Position numbers and translations under genes: made by a program
Shown here: in pieces, positions 50,471-62,219 of the stretch
How positions within the stretch are numbered: the stretch's first letter is position 1
Layout of the letters: every line of letters starts with the position of its first letter
Notes under the pieces: model-generated
What the model was told of the DNA's origin: nothing
Database searches by the model: none
What the model saw: the letters and a program-made list of their open reading frames with translations, nothing else
Source of the DNA: Emydura subglobosa
Lineage: Eukaryota > Chordata > Testudines > Chelidae
Reading direction: 5' to 3'
Length of the DNA: 64,000 nt
Assembly (NCBI GenBank): GCA_007922225.1
Contig: ML679991.1
Coordinates: forward strand, 186,001 to 250,000

Positions 50471-52690
50471 AACAGTTAAGCCGGCACAACTTTTTCAGAG
50501 CGCTGCCCATGTCTCACGCACACAGCAAATGTATCATAGACCGAGGGGGCTAGAGTCTCACTCCTGCTTCCCACAGTGCGCTCCACAGTGGTGATGTGAC
50601 AGGAGATGAAACGCGGGAACGAGAGAAAAGCAGGCAGCCTGTGTAATAAATCCATTGTGAGCAAGGCCAAAGCAATCACCTCTCCTCCTGCGACAGAGCT
50701 GTCACTGGCCCCAGATAAGGGGATGACTGTGAGGCAGAGCGTGACCTTCGGGGGACCCTCTCCCAGCTTTGGGGCTCTCAGGGAGGAGTGGGAACCCCAG
50801 GGAGCCGGGGGAGGGCAGGAGAAGGCTGAGGGATGCGCAGAGAGCCAGGATTGAGGCTGAGGCATTGGATGGGGATCTGGCACCACGTTTCCCAGCTAAG
50901 GCTGTAAAAGGAGCTCTCTCTGCAGAGCTCGTAAAACGCAAGCTGCTAAAGATTAACTAGCCTGAGCTGAGAGACTGCGGATGCTGCAAAGGGGAGGAGG
51001 CTGTTGAGACGATATCAGGTCCACGACGGAGAGCCACCTGCTGGATAGTGTGCACAGCCTTCGGTCGGGTCCGGATTGAGCTGTATCGGGAGGGCTTTGA
51101 GGGCTGGCACTGAAGTAACAAGGCGCCAGGACTGAGGGTCATTGGCAGAGCTGGGTGTGGGCAGAGGTGCAGACAGGGCGCTGGACTAAAGAAATGGAAA
51201 TGCAGAGAGTAAATAACTGGTGGGAACTGCCTCAGTCTCATTTATCTTGGCAACTGAGAGCCAGGCTTGGACCTAGTGAAGTCAGCTCAGACATGAGAAG
51301 AGGCTGAATTTGGACGTCCTCTTTGAGTGTTTACCTCAAGTGACATTGCTTATAGCTCACACATGAGCTCGGCCTGAGGGGTCAGCAAAATCAGTCATGA
51401 GCTTTTGCCCTGGTTTTTGGGAGCCTGCCATGGTGTCCTGGCTTCAATTCAGCTTCTTCCCATCCACCTCAGAGACATATGCCAGGGGCAGTCGCCAAGC
51501 TGTCAGTCTGTGGCACATTTCAAGAGGGGCCAGACAGAAAATGATTAGAGCAGAGATGCTCCTGCAGAAATCTCTCAAATCCACCTGTGTGTATCCCTGA
51601 GGGAGCCAGTCCTTTGAAGAGATGGAGGGGAAACAGAAACAAGTGTGTGTGTGTGGTGGGGGAGAGAACAAAGGGAAAAAGGTGGGGGAACAGTAGAGAC
51701 AGTTTAGACATCTTCCACCCTTTTACTCCATAGTCTTCGAATGGGTTCCCAATCCTGTGCTAGAAGGACATCTATGTTCTTTCAGTCCACGGGTTCATAC
51801 CCTTCCTCGCATGAAGAACAGATTTTAATTCATATTCTAAACAGGAAGTTTTTCCATCACCATACTTGTGAGCAACCCCCAAGTCCCTGCTTTGTGTAAC
51901 CTTCCCCCGCCCAGTGGGGGAAAACCAATAAACAAAAGCATAAATCCTTCTTTTTAAAGAAGGGGAAGCAAAACCATAATGTTCTGGAGCCCACAGTACG
52001 TGTGGAAAGAGCGGTGGCCTTGGAACCTAGCCACGCTGTTATCAAAGGGCTTGATAAAGCTACATAAAAACTTCTGGGCAAGGTCTGGAGCTGGCAGAAG
52101 AGCTGACACCTGATACAAATGAGGGGCTGAAGTAAGGGGGTGTTTAAGCACCATACACCGTGTATTCAAGCAATCCAATGAACAGACGCACAGGCTGGGA
52201 TGACCATCTTGCGTTCCCACTTCTCAAGACACTTGGGTCTCAGGGGTTTCTACATTAGGTATTGAAGCGACAGGTAGGCAGTCAGCCAACCACACTGCCC
52301 TGAGCTGGGAAGTGAACCTGCTGAGCAGCAGATTCAATCCTGGGCTCCTCACCATGCAGTGACTATGGGAGTACTCAGCTGAAAGAGGGATGGGCAGGAG
52401 AGGAGAAGAAACAGCAGACACACACACACATCATCAACCAATGAATCCTGGTAGACAGAGACCCTTTAAATGGGCCTCTCCAAGGAGGAAGGGTCTCTCT
52501 TGGGATCCATGTTGTAACCACGTAAGAACCACTTAGGCAACGGTTACTAAACAGCAGAGGAGTGAAGTTCTGCACCAGCCTTCCAAGGGGAGCAATGGGA
52601 GCAACAAACCTGACTGGCTTCAAAACTGATCTTCATACATTTGTGGAGGAGATGGTCTGATGAGACTGCCTACAATGGCATGTAGCCCGT
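50471..52690. other. Intergenic; no recognised feature
   Basis: No conserved exon or clear repeat was seen over 2.2 kb. A short CA run lies near 52419-52430 and a GT run near 51641-51654. Confidence 0.5.
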
Positions 52691-52699
52691 CCGTGACAG

Positions 52700-53115
52700 C
52701 CAGCAGCAAATATCCCCAACGTGTAGGGTGATGGGACCCTAATGGGGAGGGCTCTGAGTTACTACAGAGAATTCTTTCCCCGGTGTCTGGCTGGTGGGTC
52801 TTGCCCACATGCTAAGAGTCTAAGTGATCCCCATATATGGGGTCGGGAAGGAATTTTCCCCTGGGTCAGATTGGCAGAGACCCTGGGGATTTTTTGCAGC
52901 CTCTGCCGCAGTGTGCACAGGTCACTTGAAGGTTTAAACTAGTGTAGATGGTGGATTCTCTGTAACTTGCAGTCTGTAAACCATGGTTTGAGGACTTCAG
53001 TAACTCAGGGGTCTATTTCAGGAGTGGGTGGGTGAGGTTCTGTGGCCTGCCTTGTGCAGGAGGTCAGACTAGATGATCACGATGGTCTCTGTTGGCCTTA
53101 AAGTCTATGATTTAC
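52700..53115 (+). mobile_element. CR1 LINE 3' end
   Basis: Ends GGAGGTCAGACTAGATGATC, ACGATGGTCTCT and GGCCTTAAAGTCTATGA, the usual CR1 terminus. Aligns to the reverse complement of 27586-28035. Confidence 0.82.
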
Positions 53116-53346
53116 TGAGTGATTTCCCCAGCCATCATGGGGAATCACAGATGAAATAGGCCCAAGGAAGCACAGCCCGTGGTATGTGTCAGAGCAGGGG
53201 AAGGGAGGCTGGGTGAGGAGCAAACTCAGTTGGACAAGTGGCCTAAGGGAGCCACTATGAGGAGTGACAGTCAGCCTCCATGCACTGAGGGAAGAGCAGG
53301 CAAGGCAGTGCGGCACATGCACCAAATCTTCTCTTACGGCTAACAC

Positions 53347-53592
53347 ATAGGGTATGTCTACATGGGAATAAAAGCCCCACGGCTGGCCTCGGTCAGCTGA
53401 GTCAGGCTCATGGGGCTCAGGCTGTGGGAGTAAAAATTGCCATGTAGACATTCGAGCCCAGCTGGAGGCCAGGCCCAGGCCCAAGCCCAAATGTCTAGAC
53501 AGCAATTTTTTAGCCCTGGGGTCCAAGCTGCGTGAGCCTGAGTCAGCTGACTCAGTGCCGACCACGGGTGTTTTATCCCAGTGTAGACACAC
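53347..53592. mobile_element. Palindromic MITE
   Basis: About 245 bp that nearly folds on itself: GGGTATGTCTACATGGGAAT with AAAA at the left pairs with TTTTATCCCAGTGTAGACAC at the right, and GGTCAGCTGAGTCAGGCTCA pairs with TGAGCCTGAGTCAGCTGACT. A second inner hairpin is GCCATGTAGACATT / AATGTCTAGACAGC. No coding capacity. Confidence 0.75.
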
Positions 53593-53720
53593 CCAGAGAG
53601 GCTAATTTTAACAGGTGCAAGCGGTGTCTGAATGAGCTCTCCCCTGACATTTAACAACCAGCTGGGGAGAAAGACCTCAGAGGCAGACTGTATTTACCTA
53701 GACACACCAACTCTGCCTAG

Positions 53721-54113
53721 GTGTGCAGCAGATGGAGCTGCTTTTCCAAAGTGACTGTTCTGGCTGGGTTTGGGGGTCACAATTCACTTTTGGAGGAGAA
53801 ATATGTCCCTTTAGCCAATGCCTTGAGATCCAGGGGCTATGAGGTGCAAACGCATGCGCTGATCATCGGAGCCCTGGGCGCTTGGAGTCCCAGTAACGAG
53901 TGAGTGTTGTGGGTGCACAGAATCGGTCGGCGCCACGCTCGGCTGATGTGTCGGACACCATCAGGTGGTCAAGGGACATCTCTTTCGAACACATCACTGG
54001 ATACCAGCAATGCCAGGAGGAATGAGCCGCAGTGCCATCGAGAAGCAATGCCGGGAAAGGAACAGAAAGACTTTTCTGATGGATCGTATCTACTGAAGGG
54101 CAGTCTAGCCTAA
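53721..54113 (+). mobile_element. Fragment of a non-LTR retrotransposon ORF, C-terminal part
   Basis: The frame reads YVPLANALRSRGYEVQTHAL, IIGALGAWSPSNE, then after a stop and a shift IGRRHARLM and a reverse-shifted VSDT..WSRDI. This order (GY.V..HALI.GALG.W.P.NE..L...GI.R..A..MRRL..SDTI.WSRDIY.EH) is one I associate with the C-terminal end of LINE polyproteins; the family is not certain. Confidence 0.5.
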
Positions 54114-54506
54114 CATTCTCATTCACTGAAGGACAATGCACACTCATTGTATCTCTACTTTCCATAAATTGCTCTTAGTATAATTTTTGTATGCGTGATG
54201 TACCCAAATATTTGGATGCTAATATTTCAACTGTATTGCTAAATTGATAACCCTTAATTTGGGATATTGCAAATTATGTACTCTCTGTACTCTCTGACTT
54301 TTCAACCAAACTTTGTGCTTTTGGATAATCTATGCGTTATACCCAGATGTATAGAAACTCTTTCTTTAAACTCTGCCTTCGATCATTTTAACATTAGCTT
54401 TCATAAAAATGTTTAATTTGAATGCAGGGGTAATGAAATATTATCCTTATAGTATGATTAAGGGGTGCAGCCGAACTGTGCTTAGCATGTTCTGGTTGAG
54501 GGGGTC

Positions 54507-55624
54507 TGTAGCAAGGCGCTGTGGCCTTCCTCAGAGCCTGGGCCTGAGGAAGGGTCACAATGCCCCTGGTGGGCAGATCAGGGTCCTGCAGGCCAAGTAC
54601 CCGGGCAGCAAAGGGGCGGAGCCAGGTCAGGAAGGGGAAGTATAAAAGGCCGGCCTAGCAGCTCAGTCAGGGGGAAGCTGCTGCTGGAGAAGGATGTATC
54701 TCCCCTGAGGCTACAGTCTGGGCCTGACCCAGGCCCTGCAGCTGTGCAGAGTGAATGCCCCACGGACCAGAGCCTCCAAGGCCTGCCTGGGCTGCTGGGC
54801 CCTAGTAGCTGGGAAAAGCTACATGAGACCATGGACTGGGAGAAACCCCCTGAGGCTGGCCCTGACCTAGAGGAGCTGCCCATTGTGGGGGACCCACTGG
54901 AGCTGCCTGAACCCAGGGTGCCGGAGGACCCACCGAGACCATTGACCTGGAGGAGCTGCCATCCGCTGATGACCCCAAGGAGTTCCTGGACCTGCCGCTG
55001 ATCGATGATGAGGGACTAGTGGGACTCCCGCTAGCCGTCTACCCCAGCGACTTGGAGGAAGATCTTTGGCTGCAGGTACCTGGGTGCAGGGTGGGAGGAA
55101 GTAGCCCAGGGACAGCCGAATATAGTTTGTCTGAGTCTGTGGTTGAACCAGTTGGTGTGTTGTGGCTGGAGCCCTGCTGACTCAGTGGCAAACCTCTTTG
55201 CCACTGCTAGGGTCCTGGGCTGGGACGCAGTGGAGTCAGGTGGGCCTGCGTCCCCTTCCCCCTTCCCTAGCCACCCCGGGGGTGCTTGGCTCCTCTGAAC
55301 CTGCCTGCCAGAGGATACTGAGCTTTACCAGCCCCGCCTACCTGAGGGCCGGGGCACCAGACTGCTATCAGCCCTGCCTGCCGGAAGGCCAGGGGCTCTA
55401 GACTACTTTGCCTGCCCCACCCCGCCCTGCTTGAGTACCGGGGGCTGCAGACTGCCTGGATGGCCCGCCCTGCCTGGATGGCCCGCCCTGCCTGGAGGCC
55501 GGGGCTACAGACTCATAACCCGCTAGCTTTTTCCCCTTAAAGCAAGGTGCTGTGACCTTCTTCGGAGCTTGGGCTCACGGAAGGGTCGCGATGGCCCTAC
55601 TGGGCCGTGTTGCCAGCCTACACA
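54507..55624 (+). repeat. Putative LTR of a Gypsy-type retrotransposon
   Basis: Starts TGTAGC and ends CCTACACA, followed at once by a TGG-initial primer-binding-like sequence. A TATA box (TATAAAAGG) is at 54641. Just inside both ends are related ~55-bp segments. A small tandem repeat of TGCCTGGATGGCCCGCCC lies at 55453-55497. Only one LTR is present in the window. Confidence 0.6.
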
Positions 55625-55641
55625 TGGTGGAGAATGTGGGC
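55625..55641 (+). other. Putative primer-binding site
   Basis: TGGTGGAGAATGTGGGC directly follows the LTR end and begins TGG, as expected for pairing with the CCA end of a tRNA primer. The tRNA is not identified. Confidence 0.45.
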
Positions 55642-55719
55642 AGCTTAACCCCCTGATGAAAGGGGAGCTGCCCGCTAGGACAATCCATCGGCCACCAGAC
55701 GCCAGTGTCAGGCAGCACC

Positions 55720-56232
55720 ATGGATTTTGAGAAATTCATGGAGTGGAGGGCGGACCAGCAACGCCAACAGCAAGCGGTCCAGCTATAGCGACAACTGCTA
55801 CAAAAGCTGGGTGTACAACAACTGATCCGAGCCCTGGGGGCGCAGGAGCAGCAGTGGCAGTATATGCAGCAGCTGGGTGCCTTGCTGCCCAGACCAGCAG
55901 GGTGGACAAACCCCGGAGGGTCAGCCCCACACCCATCAATGTGGGTCACCTGGCCGCACCGGACCCAGGAGCCAGGCTGCTGTCAGCCCCGGATCCGGGA
56001 AGCCTGTGGACCACCCGGAACCCCAGGTGCGCTAAACATGGAGCAGAAGGACCAGCCCCGGGAGACCTCAGGGAGCATGGGCCTATGCTTTACATGCGGC
56101 CAGATGGGACACCTGCGATGTCAATGCCCAACAATGGACTGCCCCTGTGGCCTGGTCTACGCTGGGGAGGGGCGAGCCCAGGACTCGACCACCCCAAAAG
56201 CCACGATCACTGTCGGCATAGCGGGGAATTAA
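55720..56232 (+). pseudogene. Gag remnant with CCHC zinc knuckle
   Basis: ATG at 55720 reads MDFEKFMEWRADQQRQQQAV, then a TAG at 55786-55788. The same frame continues to TAA at 56230 and includes CFTCGQMGHLRCQC (56086-56127), a C-X2-C-X4-H-X4-C nucleocapsid zinc knuckle. At 170 codons it is too short for a complete gag, so the middle is probably deleted; no pol, env or second LTR follows before the AT-rich repeat. Confidence 0.7.
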
Positions 56233-56660
56233 GAAAAAATCCAAGTTTCAAAAAGTTCAAACATTTTATTTTAACTTTTTTGTTTTGAAATGTTTCATTC
56301 TGAAAACAAGAACATTTTTGTTTGGACTTTGGTTTCCGAAACAGCATTTCAAATTCAAACTTGGCTAATAAAATAAACAACAACAAAAATGAGGGAAAAC
56401 AGTTGAATCAAAAAACTCAACAACAAAAAATTGTTTCAAGTCCACTGAAATATTTTGGTCTATTCACTCAAAAAAAAAAAAAAAAAAAAAAAGATAAAAC
56501 AAAAGCTTTCATTTCAGATTAACCCAAAACACTTCAGCTGATTTGAAATAATTTTTATTTTTTGAGTATTTCGATTAAACAAAATATTAAAAAAAAAAAA
56601 CATTTTAGGTTAAATTGAATTTCCCTTTCAAGTGTCAGTTTGGTCCTTGAATCAGAAAAT
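56230..56660. repeat. AT-rich TTTTGAAA repeat family, copy 4, with A-runs
   Basis: Follows directly on the gag remnant and includes a long pure A run at about 56469-56491 and a second A run near 56590. Word content matches copies 1-3. Confidence 0.45.
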
Positions 56661-57690
56661 CAGACCAATATATTTTGGTGCTAGTCCTGTAACTGCCTGT
56701 GAATTGATCTGTTCCTCCCACCTGTCTAGTAAATAAGCAATGCTATGCCCATGTTTGCTGAGCCCAGATAGGGTTAAAAGCGATTTTTTTTTTTTCTTTT
56801 CTTTAAAAGGAATTTATGTCTTGCCTGCTCTCTCTGGTGGATAGTTGGAGAAGTATTAGACTGTTAAAACTATTTGTTTTTAATTTATTTTTGTGAACCT
56901 TTTAATAAAAAGGTTTTATTTTTAGATTATCAGGATCCAGAGTATACGTGCCATAACTGCCCTGCAACAGCTGTGTGTGTTGGATGTCTCCACCGCCCAC
57001 TTCATGGTGCTCCAAGCAAAGACTCCCCTAGCAGGGAACAGCAATCAGCCATGCTCCCACCAAGAGAGATGAAAATACCATTCGGGAGGCTACTCTCTCC
57101 CCCCCCCCTCTGCAGCAGAGTGGAGTTATGCTGATGAACTTTTAGGCATTTTGCATCCTCCTGCCCCAGGCTGTGAGATGAGGGCAACACATGAGCCTGG
57201 GGAGATGCTGCATTTGACTTGTTGCACCTGTGAATGTTATAATAATTGTAGCAGCTGGCCCAAACTAGAACATCAACACCATCCCCTTAAATAGGAGCAT
57301 ATCCAGACACCTCAGCATACGCTTCCTGCTAAATGCTGTATTGTAACCAGGATTGGAGATCCTGAGATCTTACGGCCTTCCCTGTGCCCCCAAGTGATTG
57401 CAATCATCTTCTTCCCCATATCATTTGGGGTGCGGAGCAAGGTGCTCTTGCCTTTTACCAAGTGTTTAGTCTGCCTGATTCTGCTTCCTTCAGGTAAAAT
57501 GATCAGGTTCTTTTCTCTGCAGGGCCCACCAGTGTTTGTCCCTGGTACAGTCACTCTGCCCAATTCTGGGATCTCAGATAAAGCCAAGTTTATCAAAGAG
57601 GGACTCATCAAATGAAGGAAGTCACACCTAAACATGCCTCAGCTCGAGATGGCTGAAAATTTCACTAGCTATGCGATACACTGAGCACCA

Positions 57691-58084
57691 GGGCCAACAT
57701 GTCCACACGACAAAATTGTCGGCCTAAGTTATGTCAACTTACAGCCACTGCAGTAATTCAATTGCTTTGTAGTTCCACACTACGTTCCTTGTATTGGCAG
57801 CGCACGTCCTCCAGGAGCACTTGCACCGATTTAACGGGCATTGTGGGATGGCTTCTGAACGGCAGCAGCAGTCTATGTAGGCAACGCAGTGTCTACACTG
57901 CCACTGTGTGGACCTAATTGTGTTGACATTGACTCTTATGCCTCTGGCGGAAGTGGAGTTATGAAGTCAGTGGAGTGGGCGAGTTACATCAGCACAAGTG
58001 ACACTTCAGAGTAGACGTGTACAGAGTTAGGTTGATGTAAACTGCCTTACGTCGACCTACCTCTGTAGGGTAGCTCAGGCCTTA
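57691..58084. mobile_element. MITE-like repeat
   Basis: GGGCCAACATGTCCACACGA with GGCCTAAGTTATGTCAACTT at the left, and AGAGTTAGGTTGATGTAAAC, TACGTCGACCTACCTCTGTA and GCTCAGGCCTTA at the right. The GTTATGTCAACTTA / TTGATGTAAACTG pairing suggests inverted ends. Confidence 0.45.
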
Positions 58085-58457
58085 GGTGCTTAAAGTTTAT
58101 ACCCACATTTAGGCAGCTAAATAAGTCCCCTTGTTTTCAGAGATGCTGAACTGCTGCGACTCACACTGACTTCTCCTGGAGTTGCACGTGTCAGAGTAAA
58201 GGCAGAACCGGGCTGTGTGTAGGAGATGATATAGTATGACTGAAAAGTCCTGTGTCTGGCTCACAGCCCAATCATTCTGGCTCAGATCCCTAAAGGGACT
58301 AAAGCATTGCAATGCTCAGCGTCCCAGTGCCTAACTTTTAGGCACCTAGAAAATCACTGGAATGCCCCTGTGTCCACAGAGCCTGAGTCAGGCGCCCCGT
58401 ACAATAGATGGGGAGAGACAGGCAACTTAGAATGCTTGAAAGCTAGAACTCCAGATC

Positions 58458-58545
58458 AGCGGTTCCCAAACTGGTACGCCTACCTCCGCTGGTACACAGG
58501 CTACCACCCAGTGGTACGCGTCCACCTGATTTCTTGTAAGAATGA
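58458..58545 (+). mobile_element. hAT-type repeat, left end
   Basis: CAGCGGTTCCCAAACTGGTA at 58458 matches the hAT MITE terminal consensus exactly, followed by CGCCTACCTCCGCTGGTACA. No right terminus was found. Confidence 0.5.
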
Positions 58546-58741
58546 GTGAGGCACCTGCCTCAATCCACACAAAATGGTGGCAGTGCCACCCAGCTTATAG
58601 CTCTTAGCCCAGTGTTTAGAGCTCGGGTTCGGTCTCCCACTCTGCCTGAGGGAAGGAGAGGGGTCTCCTACTTCTCAGGAGAATGTGTTAACCACTGAGC
58701 TGCCAGATATTCTGAAGTCAATCTTTCCTGTTAAATCTGAT

Positions 58742-59155
58742 TCGGGGGCTGGAGCACATGACTTATGAGGAGAGGCTGAGGAAACTGAGCCTGTTTAGTC
58801 TGCAGAAGAGAAGGATGAGGGGGGATTTGATAGTGGCCTTTAACTACCTGAAGGGGAGTTCCAGGGAGGATGTTCTCAGTCTGGCAGATGACAGAACAAG
58901 GAGCAATGGTCTCTAGTTGCAGTGGGGGAGGTCTAGGTTGGATATTAGGAAATACTTTTCCCTTAGGTGGGTGGTGAAGCACTGGAATGGGTTACCTAGG
59001 GGGGTGGTGGAATCTCCATCCTCAGAGGTTTTTAAGGCCCGGCTTGACAAAGCCCTGGCTGGGATGATATAGTTGGGGTTGGTCCTGTTTGAACAGGAGG
59101 CTGGACTAGATACCTCCTGAGGTCCCTTCCAGCCCTCATCTTCTCTGATTCTATT
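58742..59155 (+). mobile_element. CR1 LINE 3' end
   Basis: Same subfamily as 26475-26965: GAGGAGAGGCTGAGGAAACT, TTTAGTCTGCAGAAGAGAAG and GACTAGATACCTCCTGAGGT, ending CTTCTCTGATTCTATTCTC. Several small deletions (for example after GGGAGGATG). Confidence 0.85.
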
Positions 59156-59234
59156 CTCTCTGGCCCAATGACCCTAATGATGTATCAACAGCTTCAACAG
59201 ACGAGTCTGAGGCAGCCCCATCAAAATATCCCAT

Positions 59235-59335
59235 ACCCCAGTGGTTAGAGCACTCTCCTGAAATGTAGGCGACTCCTGTTCAAATCCCTTCTTGCCGCCT
59301 GAAGGAAGAATAGAACCTAGGTCTCCCACTGGTCT
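59235..59335 (+). repeat. tRNA-like SINE head
   Basis: CCCAGTGGTTAGAGCACTCT then GTTCAAATC (59278-59286) resemble Pol III box A and box B at the expected spacing. Similar pieces are at 58600-58720 and 63529-63660. Confidence 0.5.
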
Positions 59336-59566
59336 AACATGTATAAAGTGGGCACTGCATCCTCCTCCAGCCAGACTGTGAATGGGGCCAGATACGGCAG
59401 GTGCCCTCTGAGCATGCCTACTGAATCAGGCCCTATGGGTGAAGGCCTGGCTCCTCCCAGTTTATGGATTACCCTGGGGCTCCAGATGCCTAGAGGGAGG
59501 CAGCAATGCGCATTCCCTGAGGCAGAAACTCAGGCACCAAAAGAGCTTTTACAGCAAACATGTCGG

Positions 59567-59799
59567 CCATGTCTACGCTACCACCTATGCCGGCAAAACT
59601 TACGTTGCTCTGGGGTGTAAAGAAACACCCTCCTGAGCAACGTGCGTTTTGCCAGCATAAGCGACGGTCTGTACAGCGCTATGTCAGCAGGAGAGCGTCT
59701 CCCACCGACACAGCTACTGCCGCTCGTTGCGGTGGTTTTATTATGCTGATGGGAGAGCTCTTGCATCAGTCCAGCTGTGCCAGTGTAGACGTGGCCTTA
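59567..59799. mobile_element. MITE with GGCCATGTCTACGCTA ends
   Basis: GGCCATGTCTACGCTACCAC at the left and GTGCCAGTGTAGACGTGGCC then TTA at the right form inverted ends; GCCGGCAAAACTTACGTTGC and CAACGTGCGTTTTGCCAGCA form an inner palindrome. Confidence 0.7.
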
Positions 59800-60562
59800 G
59801 ATACTGAGTGAGTTGAGGTGCCTACAGGCAGCCAAGAGGGGCTTTGTTGATCCCAGTGTTGCCTAAAACTGGAGTCTAGGCATCTAAGTACCTTTATGGA
59901 TCTTTGCCTTTGTCTTCATGGTCTCCTGCCGATTGTCAGCTCCAGCTGTAGCGTGTGCCTGTATCAGGAAACTGTTCCCCGTTTGTATTTGTTTGTTTCG
60001 GAACCACCCCTCTTTCTGGGGGCCTGACTGTCAGCAGTGCTGAGCATTCACAACTCCAGCTGAAGTCAGTGAGAGTTATCGGTCTGCTGCACTTGTGAAA
60101 ATCGGGGCCTCTTCTCTGATCGAGTGTAATTTTTTTTAGCCTTTGAAATATCAGGAATATCAAAGCTTATCTTCCTTGTGCTTGTTGGAGGGTCTTTAAG
60201 GGTTAGCGAGCTGGAGTGGGAGCATTCTCAGGCAGTAATTGGAGGGGCTGGAGCGCCAAAGAGACCTTTTCTCTAAGTTGTGGTCGAACATTTGAGTTAA
60301 ATTGGTTGTTTAAAAGAAACAAGCAAGCGACAAAGGTTGACTAAAAACCCTTGTCCTCTGTCAATTCAGGATTCTCCTCCTTGCTGTTTGTGATGTGATA
60401 GCACTCAGCTGGCCATAGAGTTGCCCAAGGTAGACAGGATCAGAATTTCAAATGTAAAAAATTAACAGGAAAATAAGATTTTTAGTAGTCTTAACTGGAT
60501 TTATGGCTTATTACAACAATCTGTAACCAACTAACCCCCCCCCCCCCCCCTTTCTGTTCTAT

Positions 60563-60840
60563 GGCTATGTCTACACGGACGGCAGCAAAGTTGCTGCTGT
60601 CAGATTGACTTATCTGGATTGACTGAGAGGTCAGTGAAGACCCGCTCAGTCGATCCAGAAGTCGGTGTTATTAATCCACCCCACAAGTGGCGTAGCGCTG
60701 CGTTGACGGCACAGTGCAGTGAAGACGGCGTGCAGAAGAGAAGCACAGAAGTCGACGGGAGTTATGCAATTTCTTTGCATACTTTGCATAACTCCCGGTG
60801 ACTGCCGCCAAATCGTGGAGGTAAGTGTAGACGAAGCCTA
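60563..60840. mobile_element. MITE with GGCTATGTCTACAC ends
   Basis: ATGGCTATGTCTACACGGAC at the left pairs with GTAAGTGTAGACGAAGCC at the right; GACGGCAGCAAAG and TGACTGCCGCCAAA also pair. Preceded by a pure C run at about 60535-60550. Confidence 0.65.
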
Positions 60841-61009
60841 TGACTAGAGGGGTGTTAACTGGCCACTTCACTTTGAATGGTCTCCTTGGAATATGTGCTA
60901 ACTACTTATGCTAAACTGCCTGAGCAATCTTGTATTTAGCTGTGACGCGCTTAGTATCATTCCCAGACCTGGAGAAGAGCTCTGTGTAGCTTGAAAGTTT
61001 GTCTCTCTC

Positions 61010-61100
61010 ACCAACAGAAGTTGGTCCAATAAAAGATTTTACCTCACCCACCTTGTTGCTCTAACATCCTGGGATCCACACGGCTACAACAACACTGCAT
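61010..61100 (+). repeat. TTGGTCCAATAAAAGATATT repeat, copy 2
   Basis: CAACAGAAGTTGGTCCAATA, AAAGATTTTACCTCACCCAC and CTTGTTGCTCTAACATCCTG, with GGCTACAACAACACTGCAT at the end. Confidence 0.6.
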
Positions 61101-61209
61101 ACCACTACAAATCAGTCAGCTGTCACACAGATCTCTTATCTTCTCAGCTGATAACACCAAAGGTTACAGTTTAGGCTTATCTAGTGAGCAGACTCAAGAG
61201 AAGTTCTGT

Positions 61210-61575
61210 GATTGATAACGTTCATGTTTCTAGTGCCGTTCACCTGAGAATCTCAAAGCACTTGGCTAATTAAGCCTCACAATGCTCATGGGAATTAGTT
61301 TACATCGCAATCCTCCAAGCTGATATATGTGGATAGAGTTCTGTGCCTGCTCAGAGCTCCACTGATTTCAGTCCGTTTCTACACAAACATAAGGGGTTCA
61401 CCCACACACCCTTAAGATGCATGGGGCTCAGCATGCAGAGAAATGCACATGTGGGTCAGTTTACAAGATCAGGGCCTTAATGGCAAAGTCCATGAAAGAA
61501 CTAGTAGCAGAATCCAGGATTCCTGATTCTCACACCCCTGCTCTAACCACTAGACTTCTCCCTCCTCGCAGGACC
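61210..61575 (+). repeat. CORE/MIR-like SINE with altered middle
   Basis: Front part GAATCTCAAAGCACTTGGCT and AATTAAGCCTCACAATGC, and tail ATCCAGGATTCCTGATTCTC with CCCCTGCTCTAACCACTAGA, are those of the amniote CORE/MIR-like SINE. The middle does not match. Confidence 0.55.
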
Positions 61576-62219
61576 CGGCACGGATGATTCCTATCTAAAT
61601 CCAGTGCAGAGTAATGATTCCAGAATAAAGTCACTTTTATTCCAGAATCGGAAGTCCATATGGGGAGTTATACTACCTTTGTTATTTATTCTGGGAAATT
61701 TCCCTGTGTAGACAAGCCCGTACACAGAGCACGGGAGAATAGCAGGTAGAGACTGCAGACCATGGTGGATGGTCAGACACAGGAGCAAAACCCAACTCTC
61801 ATTTCACAAGAGGGGGAATGAGACTCAGAGGGCTGACAGTATGAAGAGAGAGGCTGGCAGGTGCTATTTACTGGGGAAGGGGAGGGCAAGGTAAATTGGA
61901 AATTCCCCTTTTCAGCACCAATACATTTCCTCCTATTTTAAACCAGGGATTATCCCTGCCTGATGGAAATGTGGGAGCAAGGACGTGAAATTCTAGGGCC
62001 TCAGAGAAGGGACTGGTTTAGGGACAAACACTCTTTCATACTTCATAACTACTGCCACTAGCTAATCGGTAGGGATGGCCCAATGTGCTGGTTCAGGTAA
62101 GGATATGCTGTCACTGTCACACACACACAGAAGGCTCAGCTCTTCAAAGGCATTTAGGCTTCTAATTTCACTGAAATCAATGGACAAATAGAGAAAGGGG
62201 GGAAACTGGCTTGGCAGCA

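Noticed and set aside
54507..56232. Endogenous retrovirus with env
   Set aside because: Only an LTR-like region and a short, interrupted gag remnant with a zinc knuckle; no pol or env is present.
59235..59300. A functional tRNA gene
   Set aside because: Box A and B-like motifs are present but no complete cloverleaf with acceptor stem could be drawn; similar heads recur as SINEs.
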